A DNA stretch of 64,000 bases from Pseudomonas frederiksbergensis (GTDB lineage: Bacteria > Pseudomonadota > Gammaproteobacteria > Pseudomonadales > Pseudomonadaceae). Below, piece by piece: positions 34,045 through 43,599 of this stretch (its first letter is position 1; the number at the start of each line of letters is the position of its first letter). A program made the position numbers and the translations under genes. The notes under the pieces were generated by a model. That model saw only the letters and a list, made by a program, of their open reading frames with translations. It was not told the origin of the DNA and did not search any database. The stretch lies in the NCBI RefSeq assembly GCF_001952935.1, contig NZ_CP018320.1, positions 17,842 through 81,841 on the forward strand, read 5' to 3'.

Positions 34045-35593
34045 AAGAGAAGTCGATTCTGCAGTGATGACAGCGGGTTTCGGTTTGCCGATCGCTGGAT
34101 GGGCAGCAGGCGTTTATTTGGCACAGATGCCGTTGACGCCATTCCCTGCAGCGTTCAAGGAAACGCTTCACAACGGCTGGCAGAACCCGATTGTACTGGG
34201 GGCCACAATTGCCACGTCAGCGGTCGCCGCTTCGCTGGTTTATTACCTGTACGAGTATTGTGACGATGGGTTCCGGGGCGAGCAGTACCAGGAATTTTTG
34301 CGGGGCTCGGAGATAAAAAACTGGCATACCGTCAAGGCAAAGGTGCGCCGCCGTAACGAGAAGACGAATCGCGAGCGGAAAAAGCGAGGGTTGGCCAAGT
34401 CTGAGCCGGTCATGATTGGCAAGCTGCCTATGCCTCTGCACCTTGAAGATCGAAACACGATGATCTGCGCGTCTATCGGTGCCGGTAAGTCGGTGACCAT
34501 GGAAGGCATGATCGCCTCGGCATTGAAGCGTGGTGATCGCATGGCCGTTGTCGACCCAAACGGCACGTTCTATTCGAAATTCAGTTTCAAAGGCGATTAC
34601 ATTCTCAACCCATTCGACGCCCGCTCCGCTGGCTGGACCATCTTCAACGAGATCCGTGGCATCCATGACTTCAACCGGATGGCCAAGTCGATAATCCCGC
34701 CCCAGGTCGACCCGAGTGACGAGCAATGGTGCGCGTACGCTCGCGACGTATTGTCCGACACCATGCGCAAGCTGAAAGAAACCAACAACCCGAACCAAGA
34801 CACGCTGGTGAATTTGCTGGTGCGGGAGGATGGCGACACCATCCGCGCTTTCCTGGCCAACACGGACTCCGAGGGCTACTTCCGCGACAACGCAGAGAAG
34901 GCAATCGCCAGCATCCAGTTCATGATGAACAAATACATTCGTCCGCTGCGCTACATGAGCAAGGGCGATTTTTCCATCTACCAATGGGTGAACGATCCTA
35001 ATGCCGGCAATCTGTTCATCACTTGGCGGGAGGACATGCGGGACACCATGAAACCACTGGTGGCCACGTGGATTGACACCATCTGTGCAACGATCCTCAG
35101 CTCAGAGCCGATGACAGGCAAACGGCTATGGCTGTTCCTCGACGAGCTGCAGTCCCTCGGCAAACTGGAAAGCTTCGTTCCTGCGGCGACCAAAGGGCGG
35201 AAACATGGTCTGCGTATGGTCGGCAGCCTGCAGGATTGGTCGCAACTCAACGCCAGTTATGGCCGTGACGATGCGGAAACGCTGCTTTCGTGCTTCCGAA
35301 ATTACGTCATTCTTGCTGCAGCGAACGCCAAGAACGCAGGCATGGCCAGCGAAATCCTCGGCTCTCACGATGTTAAGCGTTGGCGGAAATCCTACACCGC
35401 GGGCAAGTTGACCAGGACCGAGGAAGTCACGCGGGATGAGCCGGTGGTTCAGGCTTCTGAAATCTCCAACCTTCCAGATCTGGTCGCCTACGTGAAATTC
35501 GGTGAAGACTTCCCGATCACCAAGGTAAAGACGCCGTACATTGATTACAAAGAGCGCGCCCAGGCAATCATGATAACCGGTCAAGCCGCGTAA
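34037..35593 (+). CDS. Type IV coupling protein (TrwB/VirD4-like)
   Basis: The 518-residue product has two N-terminal membrane segments (about 12-30 and 52-72), then a hexameric ATPase core with Walker A CASIGAGKSV (residues 144-153) and Walker B LWLFLDELQSLG. It links the relaxosome to the VirB secretion channel and pumps DNA. It lies between the TrwA-like gene and the relaxase, as in R388. Confidence 0.93.
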   Translation: MHKREVDSAVMTAGFGLPIAGWAAGVYLAQMPLTPFPAAFKETLHNGWQNPIVLGATIATSAVAASLVYYLYEYCDDGFRGEQYQEFLRGSEIKNWHTVKAKVRRRNEKTNRERKKRGLAKSEPVMIGKLPMPLHLEDRNTMICASIGAGKSVTMEGMIASALKRGDRMAVVDPNGTFYSKFSFKGDYILNPFDARSAGWTIFNEIRGIHDFNRMAKSIIPPQVDPSDEQWCAYARDVLSDTMRKLKETNNPNQDTLVNLLVREDGDTIRAFLANTDSEGYFRDNAEKAIASIQFMMNKYIRPLRYMSKGDFSIYQWVNDPNAGNLFITWREDMRDTMKPLVATWIDTICATILSSEPMTGKRLWLFLDELQSLGKLESFVPAATKGRKHGLRMVGSLQDWSQLNASYGRDDAETLLSCFRNYVILAAANAKNAGMASEILGSHDVKRWRKSYTAGKLTRTEEVTRDEPVVQASEISNLPDLVAYVKFGEDFPITKVKTPYIDYKERAQAIMITGQAA

Positions 35594-35603
35594 CGAGGTA
35601 GCC

Positions 35604-38549
35604 ATGTTCAATGTTACCTCTATCAAGGGGAGCAACCAGTACGCTGCAGCTGGCTACTACACAGCTGCAGACGACTACTACGCAAAAGAGTCCCCCGGCG
35701 AGTGGCAGGGAATCGGCGCCGAGCTTTTAGGCCTGGATGGGCCAATCGACCAGAAGGAGCTGGCCAAGCTTTTTGACGGCAAGCTTCCGAACGGCGAGCT
35801 GATGCCCAAGCCCGTCAACAAGGAAACAGGTCAAATAGTTAATCGTCGGATGGGTTTGGATCTGACGTTCTCAGCTCCGAAATCTGTGTCTATGCAAGCC
35901 CTGATCGCCGGTGACAAGGACGTGGTAGCTGCGCACGACCGCGCAGTAACCAAAGCGATGGAGCATGTCGAGAAACTGGCGCAGACCCGCCGAAAGGAAC
36001 ATGGCAAGTCCATGCTCGAACGAACGGGCAACCTGATCATCGGTAAGTTTCGCCATGAACTCAGCCGCGCCAAAGATCCTCAGTTGCACACCCACGCCGT
36101 AGTCATGAACGCGACACGGCGTGCAGACGGTAAATGGCGAGCAATACACAACGACGATATTTTCAAGATCCAACCGCAGATCGACGCCATGTACAAGGGC
36201 GAGCTGGCCAAGGAGCTGCGCGAGCTGGGCTATGAAATTCGGGTGTTGGACAAAGACGGGAATTTCGAGCTGGCCCATATTTCGAGGGACCAGATCGAGG
36301 CGTTTTCGAGCCGGTCCAAGGTGATCGAGGAAGCGTTGGCCAAGGACGGGAAAACACGAAGCAACGCCACGGCCTTGGAGAAACAAATTATTGCGATGGC
36401 CACCAGGCCACGCAAAGACGAGCGCGACCGTCATTTGGTCAAAGAATACTGGGTCATCAAGGCGCGAGATCTAGGTATCGAGTTCGGCGGCCGCAGTCAG
36501 CTTGATAACCGCGAGTACGGTAGGCGCTCAGAGAGCATCCATGCAGAACACAACCTGCCGGAAGGCATCACCGCTGGCCAAGCAGTGGTGCAATACGCCA
36601 TAAACCACTTGACCGAACGTGAGCAGGTTGTCGGCGAGTCTGATCTGCGCACAGCTGCGCTACGGCGCGCTGTTGGCTTGGCATCGCCATCCGAAGTCGA
36701 CGATGAAATCAAGCGTCTGGTGAAACAGGGAACGCTTATCGAATCTCCACCAACCTACACGATGGCCACAGGTAAGGATGGGACGGCGCTGTCACCTGCT
36801 GGGTGGCGCGCATTGCTGAAAGAACAAAAGGGCTGGACTGACAAGGAAGCCCAGCAGTACGTCAAGATGGCGATCACCCGTGGCTCTTTGGTTGAAGCTG
36901 AAAAACGGTACACCACTCAACGGGCGTTGAAACGAGAAAAGGCGATCCTCGCTATCGAGCGCAGCGGACGTGGCCTAGTCGCGCCGCTGTTGAGCAAGGA
37001 GCAGGTAGCAAAAGCACTTGAGGGCTCAACACTATCTGCAGGCCAGTACCAGGCCGTGGAAGTGATCGTCAGTACGAGCAACCGATTTGTTGGCATCCAG
37101 GGCGACGCAGGAACCGGCAAAACTTACTCAGTTGATCGCGCTGTTAAGCTGATCGAGTCAGTCAACAACGCCATGACCGAGCGGACTACAACGACCGATG
37201 CGGTTTTCCGTGTCGTTGCTTTGGCACCCTACGGCAACCAAGTAACCGCACTGAAAAACGAAGGGTTGGACGCTCACACACTCGCCAGCTTTTTCCATAC
37301 CAAAGACAAGAAGCTGGACGAGCGGACAATCGTCGTACTCGATGAGGCAGGTGTAGTCGGCGCACGCCAGATGGAGCATCTGATGCGAATCATCGAGCAG
37401 TCCGGCGCCCGACTGGTCCAGCTGGGCGACACCAAACAAACGGAAGCTATCGAGGCTGGCAAACCATTCGCCCAGTTGCAGCAGAACGGTATGCAAACTG
37501 CGCGGATCAAGGAAATTCAGCGACAGAAGAACCAGGAACTAAAAATTGCTGTTCAGCATGCGGCTGATGGCAACCCGGGAAAGTCACTTGAGCATGTCAA
37601 TCATGTTGAAGAATTCCGGGAGCCTGGCCAACGGCACCAAGCCATCGTTCGTGACTACATGTCGTTGACGCCGGAAGAACGCAAAGAAGTATTGATCGTC
37701 GCCGGTACGAACAAGGACCGCAAACAGATCAACGCAATGACAAGGGAGTCGCTTGGCCTCGTAGGCAACGGGAAAGAGCTGCCGACGCTCAACCGCGTCG
37801 ACACCACACAAGCCGAACGACGGTACGCTCCAAGCTACAAAAAGGGAATGATCGTACAGCCCGAGAAGGATTACATAAGAACTGGCTTGTCCCGAGGGGA
37901 GCTGTATACCGTTGACCAGGCCCTGCCCGGAAACGTGCTGGTGGTAAAAGACAAGAACGGGAACCGCGTCGAGTTTAATCCTCGGAAGCTGACCAAGCTC
38001 AGCGTGTACAACCTTGAGAAACCTGAATTTTCCGTTGGCGATCTGGTGCGGATCACCCGTAATGATCAGAAACTGGATCTCACCAACGGCGACCGAATGC
38101 GGGTTGTTGGGAACGCCAATGGCGTCATCGAGCTGGCATCCCTCAAAGAGAAAGACGGCACGCCAGAACGAGTAGTGGCCCTTCCAACTAACCGACCATT
38201 GCATCTAGAGCACGCCTATTCCGCTACCGTCCACAGCGCCCAAGGTCTTACAAATGATCGAGTGATGATCTCCATCAACACGAAAAGCCGGACAACCTCA
38301 CAAAACCTTTGGTACGTGGCCATCAGCCGGGCAAGACACGAAGCGCGCATCTATACCGACTCAATAGCCGGATTGCCTGCCGCCATTGCAAACCGATACG
38401 ACAAAACTACAGCCCTGTCATTGCAGCAGGCGCGAGAGCGTCAGCGTAACGAGTCCATCAAGCCGCGCACGGTGTTGGACGGTAAGGCGCTGGAACGCAA
38501 ACAGCGTTCCGCTCTGGACGGACCGAGCGCAGGTAAATCAGGCGTGTAG
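35604..38549 (+). CDS. MobF relaxase-helicase (TrwC-like)
   Basis: The 981-residue product is a two-domain conjugative relaxase. The N-terminal domain has Tyr18/19 and Tyr25/26 (the TrwC catalytic tyrosines are 18 and 26) and the metal-binding histidines 151, 162 and 164 in RHELSRAKDPQLHTHA. The C-terminal half is a RecD2-like helicase with Walker A GDAGTGKT (500-507) and Walker B VVLDEAG (577-583). It nicks oriT, stays on the 5' end and unwinds the strand for transfer. Confidence 0.95.
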   Translation: MFNVTSIKGSNQYAAAGYYTAADDYYAKESPGEWQGIGAELLGLDGPIDQKELAKLFDGKLPNGELMPKPVNKETGQIVNRRMGLDLTFSAPKSVSMQALIAGDKDVVAAHDRAVTKAMEHVEKLAQTRRKEHGKSMLERTGNLIIGKFRHELSRAKDPQLHTHAVVMNATRRADGKWRAIHNDDIFKIQPQIDAMYKGELAKELRELGYEIRVLDKDGNFELAHISRDQIEAFSSRSKVIEEALAKDGKTRSNATALEKQIIAMATRPRKDERDRHLVKEYWVIKARDLGIEFGGRSQLDNREYGRRSESIHAEHNLPEGITAGQAVVQYAINHLTEREQVVGESDLRTAALRRAVGLASPSEVDDEIKRLVKQGTLIESPPTYTMATGKDGTALSPAGWRALLKEQKGWTDKEAQQYVKMAITRGSLVEAEKRYTTQRALKREKAILAIERSGRGLVAPLLSKEQVAKALEGSTLSAGQYQAVEVIVSTSNRFVGIQGDAGTGKTYSVDRAVKLIESVNNAMTERTTTTDAVFRVVALAPYGNQVTALKNEGLDAHTLASFFHTKDKKLDERTIVVLDEAGVVGARQMEHLMRIIEQSGARLVQLGDTKQTEAIEAGKPFAQLQQNGMQTARIKEIQRQKNQELKIAVQHAADGNPGKSLEHVNHVEEFREPGQRHQAIVRDYMSLTPEERKEVLIVAGTNKDRKQINAMTRESLGLVGNGKELPTLNRVDTTQAERRYAPSYKKGMIVQPEKDYIRTGLSRGELYTVDQALPGNVLVVKDKNGNRVEFNPRKLTKLSVYNLEKPEFSVGDLVRITRNDQKLDLTNGDRMRVVGNANGVIELASLKEKDGTPERVVALPTNRPLHLEHAYSATVHSAQGLTNDRVMISINTKSRTTSQNLWYVAISRARHEARIYTDSIAGLPAAIANRYDKTTALSLQQARERQRNESIKPRTVLDGKALERKQRSALDGPSAGKSGV

Positions 38550-38578
38550 ATGATTTTTTGAATTGTGATGAGAATATG

Positions 38579-38603
38579 GGGTTCCGGTATTGCCGGAACC
38601 TTT
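38579..38603 (+). terminator. Terminator after the relaxase gene
   Basis: GGTTCCGG and CCGGAACC arms with a short loop are followed by TTT. The hairpin lies 30 bases after the relaxase stop and just before the 38626 gene. Confidence 0.7.
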
Positions 38604-38625
38604 CGCATTTAGATGACAGGATTTT

Positions 38626-39207
38626 ATGGCTGATTGGAAGAATATAGGCCAGGCCAGGTGGTATGACTGCAAGCTGGGGACCATGAGAGACGAGGACTTG
38701 GCTCAGCTTGTCGGTACGACAAAAAACGTAATTCGTTACCGGCGTCAGCTATTCGATATCGAAGCTTGGAATGTAAGAATGGCCATCGAGCCCTACCGGC
38801 ATTTGTTGGGCATAGAATCAACTCGAACTGTAGCGCGCCTTTGCGGGGTTTCTGCCTACAGCGTTGATCAATACCGCAAATCTTTAGGGGTCAAGGCCAA
38901 GCCGGGACCGCCCCCACTCCCAAAGCCGAAGCGTTTCCCGGTCAACCATCCGTTACGTCGCTACAAGCCGCTCTTGGGCATAGTGCATGACCAGGACGTG
39001 GCAGATCTTGCAGGCGTTTCAAGAACAACGGTTCGTAACTGGCGCGAAGCGTTGGGGCGTGCGCCTGCTGATCCATTACCGAAGCAGCCAACCACGGCAC
39101 AGCTAAAAAACTATGTCGGTCCGTGGCTGGGTTACGAATCATTGTCCGGCGTTTCCATCAGTCGCGCTATCGAATTCCGAAACAAGGTGATTGCCGAGCA
39201 GAGCTAG
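38626..39207 (+). CDS. Protein with three to four repeated helix-turn-helix-like units
   Basis: The 193-residue product contains repeated units of about 30 residues: LGTMRDEDLAQLVGTTKNVI (from about 17), LGIESTRTVARLCGVSAYSV (from about 62) and LGIVHDQDVADLAGVSRTTV (from about 117). Each is followed by a basic YRR/WRE segment, and a fainter unit WLGYESLSGVSISRAIEF is at the end. Each looks like a helix-turn-helix. I know no named family. It lies downstream of the relaxase after a terminator, so it may be a regulator or DNA-structuring protein. Confidence 0.65.
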   Translation: MADWKNIGQARWYDCKLGTMRDEDLAQLVGTTKNVIRYRRQLFDIEAWNVRMAIEPYRHLLGIESTRTVARLCGVSAYSVDQYRKSLGVKAKPGPPPLPKPKRFPVNHPLRRYKPLLGIVHDQDVADLAGVSRTTVRNWREALGRAPADPLPKQPTTAQLKNYVGPWLGYESLSGVSISRAIEFRNKVIAEQS

Positions 39208-39535
39208 GATCGCCGCTGGCAGCCAGGGGTGCCCCCTGGACGGCAGAACAAAGCAACACCAAGGGCGCTGCCCTTGTCAACTCGCTGGGGTCGCCCAGGC
39301 CTCAGGTGCGCGGGGTGGTGAAGCTACCCCACACACCCCGGCGCAGACTGGGGGTCACTGCGCACCGTCAAGCAGAATACGCCTGCGGCGGTCCTGCGGA
39401 GGCGGGACCCACCTTCGGCGGGGCCCCCGCCATTCCACTTGACCGCGCTACGTTCTGACAGCATGGCGCGGAATCGCATTTATCGAAGGCAGCAAAAAGG
39501 GGGCAAAGCCCCCTTTTCTTAAAATCTACCTAGGT
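39208..39535. terminator. Convergent intergenic region with bidirectional terminator
   Basis: The only clear element in these 328 bases is AAAAAGGGGGC-AAA-GCCCCCTTTTCTT at about 39493-39521, a bidirectional terminator between the plus-strand mobilization genes and the minus-strand transfer operon. The rest is GC-rich with no convincing gene. Confidence 0.75.
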
Positions 39536-40174
39536 TCAATCTCGGCCCATTCCGCCAAGTCCCTTGGGCTGGTGCGAAGGCACCTTTTGTTCATGCTGCA
39601 GCTGACGATCTTTGACGATGCCCACACCGGCGAAAGGGTAACGAATGGACAAGTCTTTGCCAGGGTGGACAAGGCCGGACTTTGCACTGCTCAGCGCGGA
39701 GCGATCATGCGCAATGTGCGTGACGCGATCACCGTTCACGATCTGCTGTATGACTTGGTTCTCCTTGAACCCAACCACCTTGCCTTCGTAGGTTTTGCCA
39801 GCGACAGCGCGCTCGTACGCAGGCATATCCTTCGGTTTTGAATTGGCAAGTTCTGGTTCTGCAGGCTTACCAGCTGCAGCACCGGCATGCTCCTTTTTGC
39901 TCAGCTCAAGAGCGCCTTTGAACGACGCCTTGAAATCAGCTGCACCAGGTGCATTATCAAACGGCAAATCCTTGTATGGCTTACCTTCATGCACACCGGT
40001 GCCAGCGTACATTTTCGCACGATCACCGGGCTCCTGTACCAGGATCATCGGTTTATTGCTCAAGTCAGCCTTGAACCACGCTTCTCCAGCGGCCTTTGCG
40101 TCAGTGAATACCTGACGCTCTTTGCCTTCCTGATTGATGGTGTAGGTGGTCTGAGTAACGTCTTCTTTGGCCAT
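39536..40174 (-). CDS. KfrB-domain protein, paralogue 1
   Basis: The 212-residue product has an N-terminal alpha/beta part (QVFTDAKAAGEAWFKADLSN) and a C-terminal KfrB-like domain, YEGKVVGFKENQVIQQIVNG followed by THIAHDRSALSS and LSIRYPFAGVGIV. It ends PKGLGGMGRD, close to the PKGAAGIGRV end of the neighbouring gene, so the two are paralogues. KfrB-type domains occur on many conjugative plasmids; their role is not established. Confidence 0.65.
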   Translation of the reverse strand: MAKEDVTQTTYTINQEGKERQVFTDAKAAGEAWFKADLSNKPMILVQEPGDRAKMYAGTGVHEGKPYKDLPFDNAPGAADFKASFKGALELSKKEHAGAAAGKPAEPELANSKPKDMPAYERAVAGKTYEGKVVGFKENQVIQQIVNGDRVTHIAHDRSALSSAKSGLVHPGKDLSIRYPFAGVGIVKDRQLQHEQKVPSHQPKGLGGMGRD

Positions 40175-40221
40175 GTCCTAATCCTCTTATCTGTCTTAGA
40201 TCTGCAGCTATTGAACGCGGT

Positions 40222-40704
40222 TTAAACCCGCCCTATTCCAGCGGCGCCTTTCGGCAGGTGTTCCGGTGATCTTTGCCCATCCAGCTCCATGGCAGGCTTC
40301 GCTATGCCGACGCTTTCAGACACATAACGAATGCTCACTGACCTGTCACTGGTGAACACGTTGGCTTGCACGCTGTTGAGCGACGTGCGCTTGTGTTCAA
40401 TCAAAACATCGTAACCATTGACCCGCGATGCTTGATAAAACGACTGGGAGTCGCGGTGAACGATTGGGCCCTCGTAGGCCCTGCCAATGTCAGGCTGAAT
40501 AGCTGGACCGTACTTTTGAAACAGTTCGAAGGAGGGCTCACTACTGCGCTTGTGATCGGTTGCCCAGTCTTCGGCATTCCGTGGCGAAGCGTTCACATGC
40601 TCCGCCACGTTCTCACCAGGTCGCTTGCCTCCAGTCAGCTGATAAGCACCACGTTCACCCTGTTGCGTTCGATCCTTGTCCATTGGGTTTTCGTCTTTGT
40701 CCAT
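40222..40704 (-). CDS. KfrB-domain protein, paralogue 2
   Basis: The 160-residue product carries YEGPIVHRDSQSFYQASRVN, VLIEHKRTSLNS and VSIRYVSESVGIA, a KfrB-like domain, after a polar N-terminus with a doubled MDKDENP/MDKDRTQ start. The ATG at 40704 has a GAGGG site; an earlier in-frame start has none. It lies 14 bases after the phospholipase D-like gene and upstream of its paralogue. Confidence 0.65.
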   Translation of the reverse strand: MDKDENPMDKDRTQQGERGAYQLTGGKRPGENVAEHVNASPRNAEDWATDHKRSSEPSFELFQKYGPAIQPDIGRAYEGPIVHRDSQSFYQASRVNGYDVLIEHKRTSLNSVQANVFTSDRSVSIRYVSESVGIAKPAMELDGQRSPEHLPKGAAGIGRV

Positions 40705-40718
40705 TGGTAGACCCTCGC

Positions 40719-41324
40719 TCAATACTGTGGTTTGAAAGCTTTGCCCTGATCCCACCGGCTTTGCCAGTGGTTCAGGTATTGCTCGGCGAGATCGGCATCA
40801 TTCCAAACCACCAATGCGTTCTCGCTGTTGCTTTTGGCGGCGGCAGCGGAGTAGTTGAAGCTTCCGGTTTCTACCGCTTTGCCATCCACAACGATGAACT
40901 TGTCATGGTGAATTGCGTAAGTGCTGATCGTGCGCGTCGGTATGCCAGCACGTACCAGGAGTGACAGCGCGTGTTTCCCCGCCCGCGAGCCGTTGCCCTG
41001 CAGGTTGCCCTGGTAATCAGCAACCACCGCCACATCGACCCCGCGCTGTTTCGCTGTGATCAATGCTTTCGCTACATCAGGACTGGTAAACACGTAGGCC
41101 GAGAGCCTGATCGAGCTGGAGGCTGAATCGATGGTTCGCAGTACCAGGTCGCGGGCAGATCCTTCCGGAGAAAACCCCACCTCGATGCGACGTGCACCGT
41201 CAACATCGACCGCCGCCGCTGAAGGCTGGGCGTCCGTTGACTGGTCCGCCCAGGCAATTGGAGACACCAAGCCTAAGAACGAGGAGAAGGCAAAAATGCG
41301 GACGGCGTGCAACTTAGAAACCAT
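40719..41324 (-). CDS. Secreted phospholipase D-type endonuclease (Nuc-like)
   Basis: The 201-residue product has a signal peptide (MVSKLHAVRIFAFSSFLGLV ending in PIAWA) and a single HKD motif, HHDKFIVVDGKAVETGSFNY. This is the Nuc/phospholipase D superfamily layout in which a dimer forms the active site. Nuc of pKM101 is a related periplasmic nuclease encoded beside the tra genes. A GGGGAGG site supports the start at 41324. Its role in transfer is unproven. Confidence 0.82.
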   Translation of the reverse strand: MVSKLHAVRIFAFSSFLGLVSPIAWADQSTDAQPSAAAVDVDGARRIEVGFSPEGSARDLVLRTIDSASSSIRLSAYVFTSPDVAKALITAKQRGVDVAVVADYQGNLQGNGSRAGKHALSLLVRAGIPTRTISTYAIHHDKFIVVDGKAVETGSFNYSAAAAKSNSENALVVWNDADLAEQYLNHWQSRWDQGKAFKPQY

Positions 41325-41643
41325 AGCGCGAGCCTCCCCACTTATCGTTTGCTTGTTTGGCCCCAGCCTGATCATCAACACATTGCGCCACGAAATCACC
41401 GCGAGCAGCGGCAGTGCGTGAAGGACTGAAGTTGCCGTGTTTGAATTTCACGATGCTGAAATAGCGCTTGAGATATTTGTCGCAATCACCGTCGCGGGAC
41501 ATGCCAAGCAGACAGAGAGTTGCCCCGCAAGCATCCTCATCACTGTTTTGCCCATACGAAAAGTCAGTAGGGGGTTGCGCGCCTGCTTGGGCAACACCGG
41601 CAAATGCCAAAGTCGCCAAGAGAGCTAAGAATTTTTTGCGCAT
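41314..41643 (-). CDS. TrbM/KikA-like periplasmic protein
   Basis: The 109-residue product has a signal peptide (MRKKFLALLATLAFAGVAQA) and the TrbM pattern DACGATLCLLGM, CDKYLKRYFSIVKFKHGNFS and FVAQC with conserved cysteines. TrbM proteins accompany conjugation systems and aid transfer in some. Palindrome P (41656-41671) precedes its AGGAG site. The end overlaps the nuclease start by 11 bases. Confidence 0.78.
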   Translation of the reverse strand: MRKKFLALLATLAFAGVAQAGAQPPTDFSYGQNSDEDACGATLCLLGMSRDGDCDKYLKRYFSIVKFKHGNFSPSRTAAARGDFVAQCVDDQAGAKQANDKWGGSRYGF

Positions 41644-41655
41644 TAGGATCTCCTT

Positions 41656-41671
41656 TTCTCGCATGCGAGAA
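41656..41671. promoter_or_regulatory. Palindrome P site 3
   Basis: TTCTCGCATGCGAGAA lies 13 bases before the trbM-like start and abuts its AAAGGAG site on the minus strand. Confidence 0.8.
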
Positions 41672-41672
41672 A

Positions 41673-42578
41673 TCAGTTGATTATCTGTACGAATGAAGGG
41701 GCCGTTTGTTCCTGCTGCACGGGCACTGCCGCTGGCTCAGCATTAGCTGTCGGAGCGTCGAAGGCTGTGAACTTCCGTTTCTCATCGGGCGCATCACCGG
41801 TATCCAACTGGACCTGAATCTGCGACTTCTGCTGCGCTTGAGGCTGTGCCTGTGCTATCGCCTGACCGTTTCCATCCGTGAAGGTCAACCACGGCCCTGC
41901 AGGCTGCTCAGAGGCTCCCTGAGCGCGCTTGCGCGCTTTAGAGGGTGACTTGGTGCTAGCGATTACAGGAATGGCTTGCGTGGCTTCCTGTACGTCGAAC
42001 GCGGGCACAATCGGATCATCAGCCGTTGGTTTACTTGCACGGTCGACCACCCTTTCGACGTAGGACATTCCACCAGGGCTATCAGCATCGAAGCCAAGCC
42101 GCTCGTTACCGCTGTAATACATGGAAGTCGCTTTCAAAAGAGCTTCTTGTTCAGTAGCACTTGTTTTGAGCGCTTGGGTGTAATACTCAGTGAACAACTT
42201 GCTGATGGCCTGCAGGTTACGGCACGGTTCGAACACATCCTGATAGCTCAGGCCCCGGGCTCGCATGTTGGTCATCAACAATTGGCCCAGGCCCATCGCG
42301 TAGCGATGGCCGTCACGTTCCAATTTCTCCGCTGTGGCAATTGCTTCACTCAGGGACTTGGGCTGACGCTCAAGGCGAGTACCAACCACACCAATGGCAT
42401 ATGGGTTGAATGACGACTCATTACCGATCAAGGCTTTTAGCGTCGACGCATGGACGTTTGGCGCGCACTTAGCGGCCAAATCTGAAAAGCGTTGTTGCTG
42501 GGTTTCTTCTGCGGCAACGTGGCCGACAAGGCAGGCCGATGCAAGGATGGCCAGCGCGAATTTAGGCAGCTTTTGCAT
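41673..42578 (-). CDS. VirB1-like lytic transglycosylase
   Basis: The 301-residue product has a signal peptide (ending LVGHVAA) and a soluble lytic transglycosylase domain: LKALIGNESSFNPYAIG with the catalytic Glu, GHRYAMGLGQLLMTNMRARG, and MYYSGNERLGF. It opens the peptidoglycan for the transfer channel. The C-terminal third is a Gln/Pro/Ala-rich linker. A GGAGGTG site places the start at 42578, overlapping the virB11 end. Confidence 0.88.
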   Translation of the reverse strand: MQKLPKFALAILASACLVGHVAAEETQQQRFSDLAAKCAPNVHASTLKALIGNESSFNPYAIGVVGTRLERQPKSLSEAIATAEKLERDGHRYAMGLGQLLMTNMRARGLSYQDVFEPCRNLQAISKLFTEYYTQALKTSATEQEALLKATSMYYSGNERLGFDADSPGGMSYVERVVDRASKPTADDPIVPAFDVQEATQAIPVIASTKSPSKARKRAQGASEQPAGPWLTFTDGNGQAIAQAQPQAQQKSQIQVQLDTGDAPDEKRKFTAFDAPTANAEPAAVPVQQEQTAPSFVQIIN

Positions 42579-43590
42579 ATTGCACCTCCGTGATGAAACG
42601 ACGGCCATCAAAGCCGTATTCCCACTGGATCACTACGTCGATCAGGTGACGTGAGAATTCCACAAGTTGGTTTTTGGTCATGTCAGAGCCGCCACGCGAT
42701 GCCATCGACGCAAGCCGGTCAAACATCAGGTCGGGGCTGTCCGAGTGGATAGTGCTGAATGAACCGCTATGGCCGGTGTTCAGCAATTCAAGATAGGGGT
42801 AAGCCTCAGCACCGCGAAGCTCGCCCATGATTGCGCGGTCAGGCGTAAGACGAAGAATCGACTCAAGGTGATCAAACGGCGTGACCCGCGCTTTGCCTTG
42901 GCCACCACGGGAATAGATCAAATGAACCACGTTCTCGCTTTTGAGACGGATCTCGCGGGTATCTTCGATTGTGACGATCCGCTCATTAGGGTCTACATGC
43001 TGCAACAGCATGTTGAGGAAGGTGCTTTTGCCCGCGTTTGTCCCTGCCGAAATCATGATGTTTTTGTGGGCCTTGACGCACCCAATGAAAAATTCCGACC
43101 AGCGCTTGGCGCGGTACAACTCGACCAGGTGATCATCGCTGTACTGATCTGGCGTGCGTGCCTCGTTGATCTGGTCAAACGCTCCCGAAGCGATGTATTG
43201 GTCCATCGTCAGCTGAACGCGGCCAGGTTTACGAATACAGACGATGCCGCCGATATGTTGCTCAACGGCAGGCGCAAGCACGCACTGGACCCGATAGTCG
43301 CCACGTTCCGAGTCCGCTACGTGGTCGCTCATGTCCATAGGGATGCGACCGGACAGGATCGGCGCATAAGCGTTGACCTCTTGCTCTGTATGCGCCGCAA
43401 TCAACTCGGCCAGCGACTTGATCAGCGGAAGGGTGACGCCATCCACAACGACTGGGCGCATGAACCGGCTACCGCGATACGCGGCCCATACGTTGCCTGG
43501 ACCATTAATAGCGATCTCGGATACCGCTGGGTCATCGAGCAGGAAATCAAAACTGCGCAGCTTTTGGCGGAACGAAGCAATCTCAGACAT
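42562..43590 (-). CDS. virB11: VirB11-like secretion ATPase
   Basis: The 342-residue product is a hexameric traffic ATPase with Walker A GTNAGKST (183-190), the Asp box IVTIEDTREIRL, Walker B-like ILRLTPDRAIMGELRG and the His box TGHSGSFSTIHSD. It switches the channel between pilus assembly and DNA transport at the inner membrane. It lies between virB10 and the VirB1-like gene. Confidence 0.93.
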   Translation of the reverse strand: MSEIASFRQKLRSFDFLLDDPAVSEIAINGPGNVWAAYRGSRFMRPVVVDGVTLPLIKSLAELIAAHTEQEVNAYAPILSGRIPMDMSDHVADSERGDYRVQCVLAPAVEQHIGGIVCIRKPGRVQLTMDQYIASGAFDQINEARTPDQYSDDHLVELYRAKRWSEFFIGCVKAHKNIMISAGTNAGKSTFLNMLLQHVDPNERIVTIEDTREIRLKSENVVHLIYSRGGQGKARVTPFDHLESILRLTPDRAIMGELRGAEAYPYLELLNTGHSGSFSTIHSDSPDLMFDRLASMASRGGSDMTKNQLVEFSRHLIDVVIQWEYGFDGRRFITEVQYAKAA

Positions 43591-43599
43591 GGAAAAACC

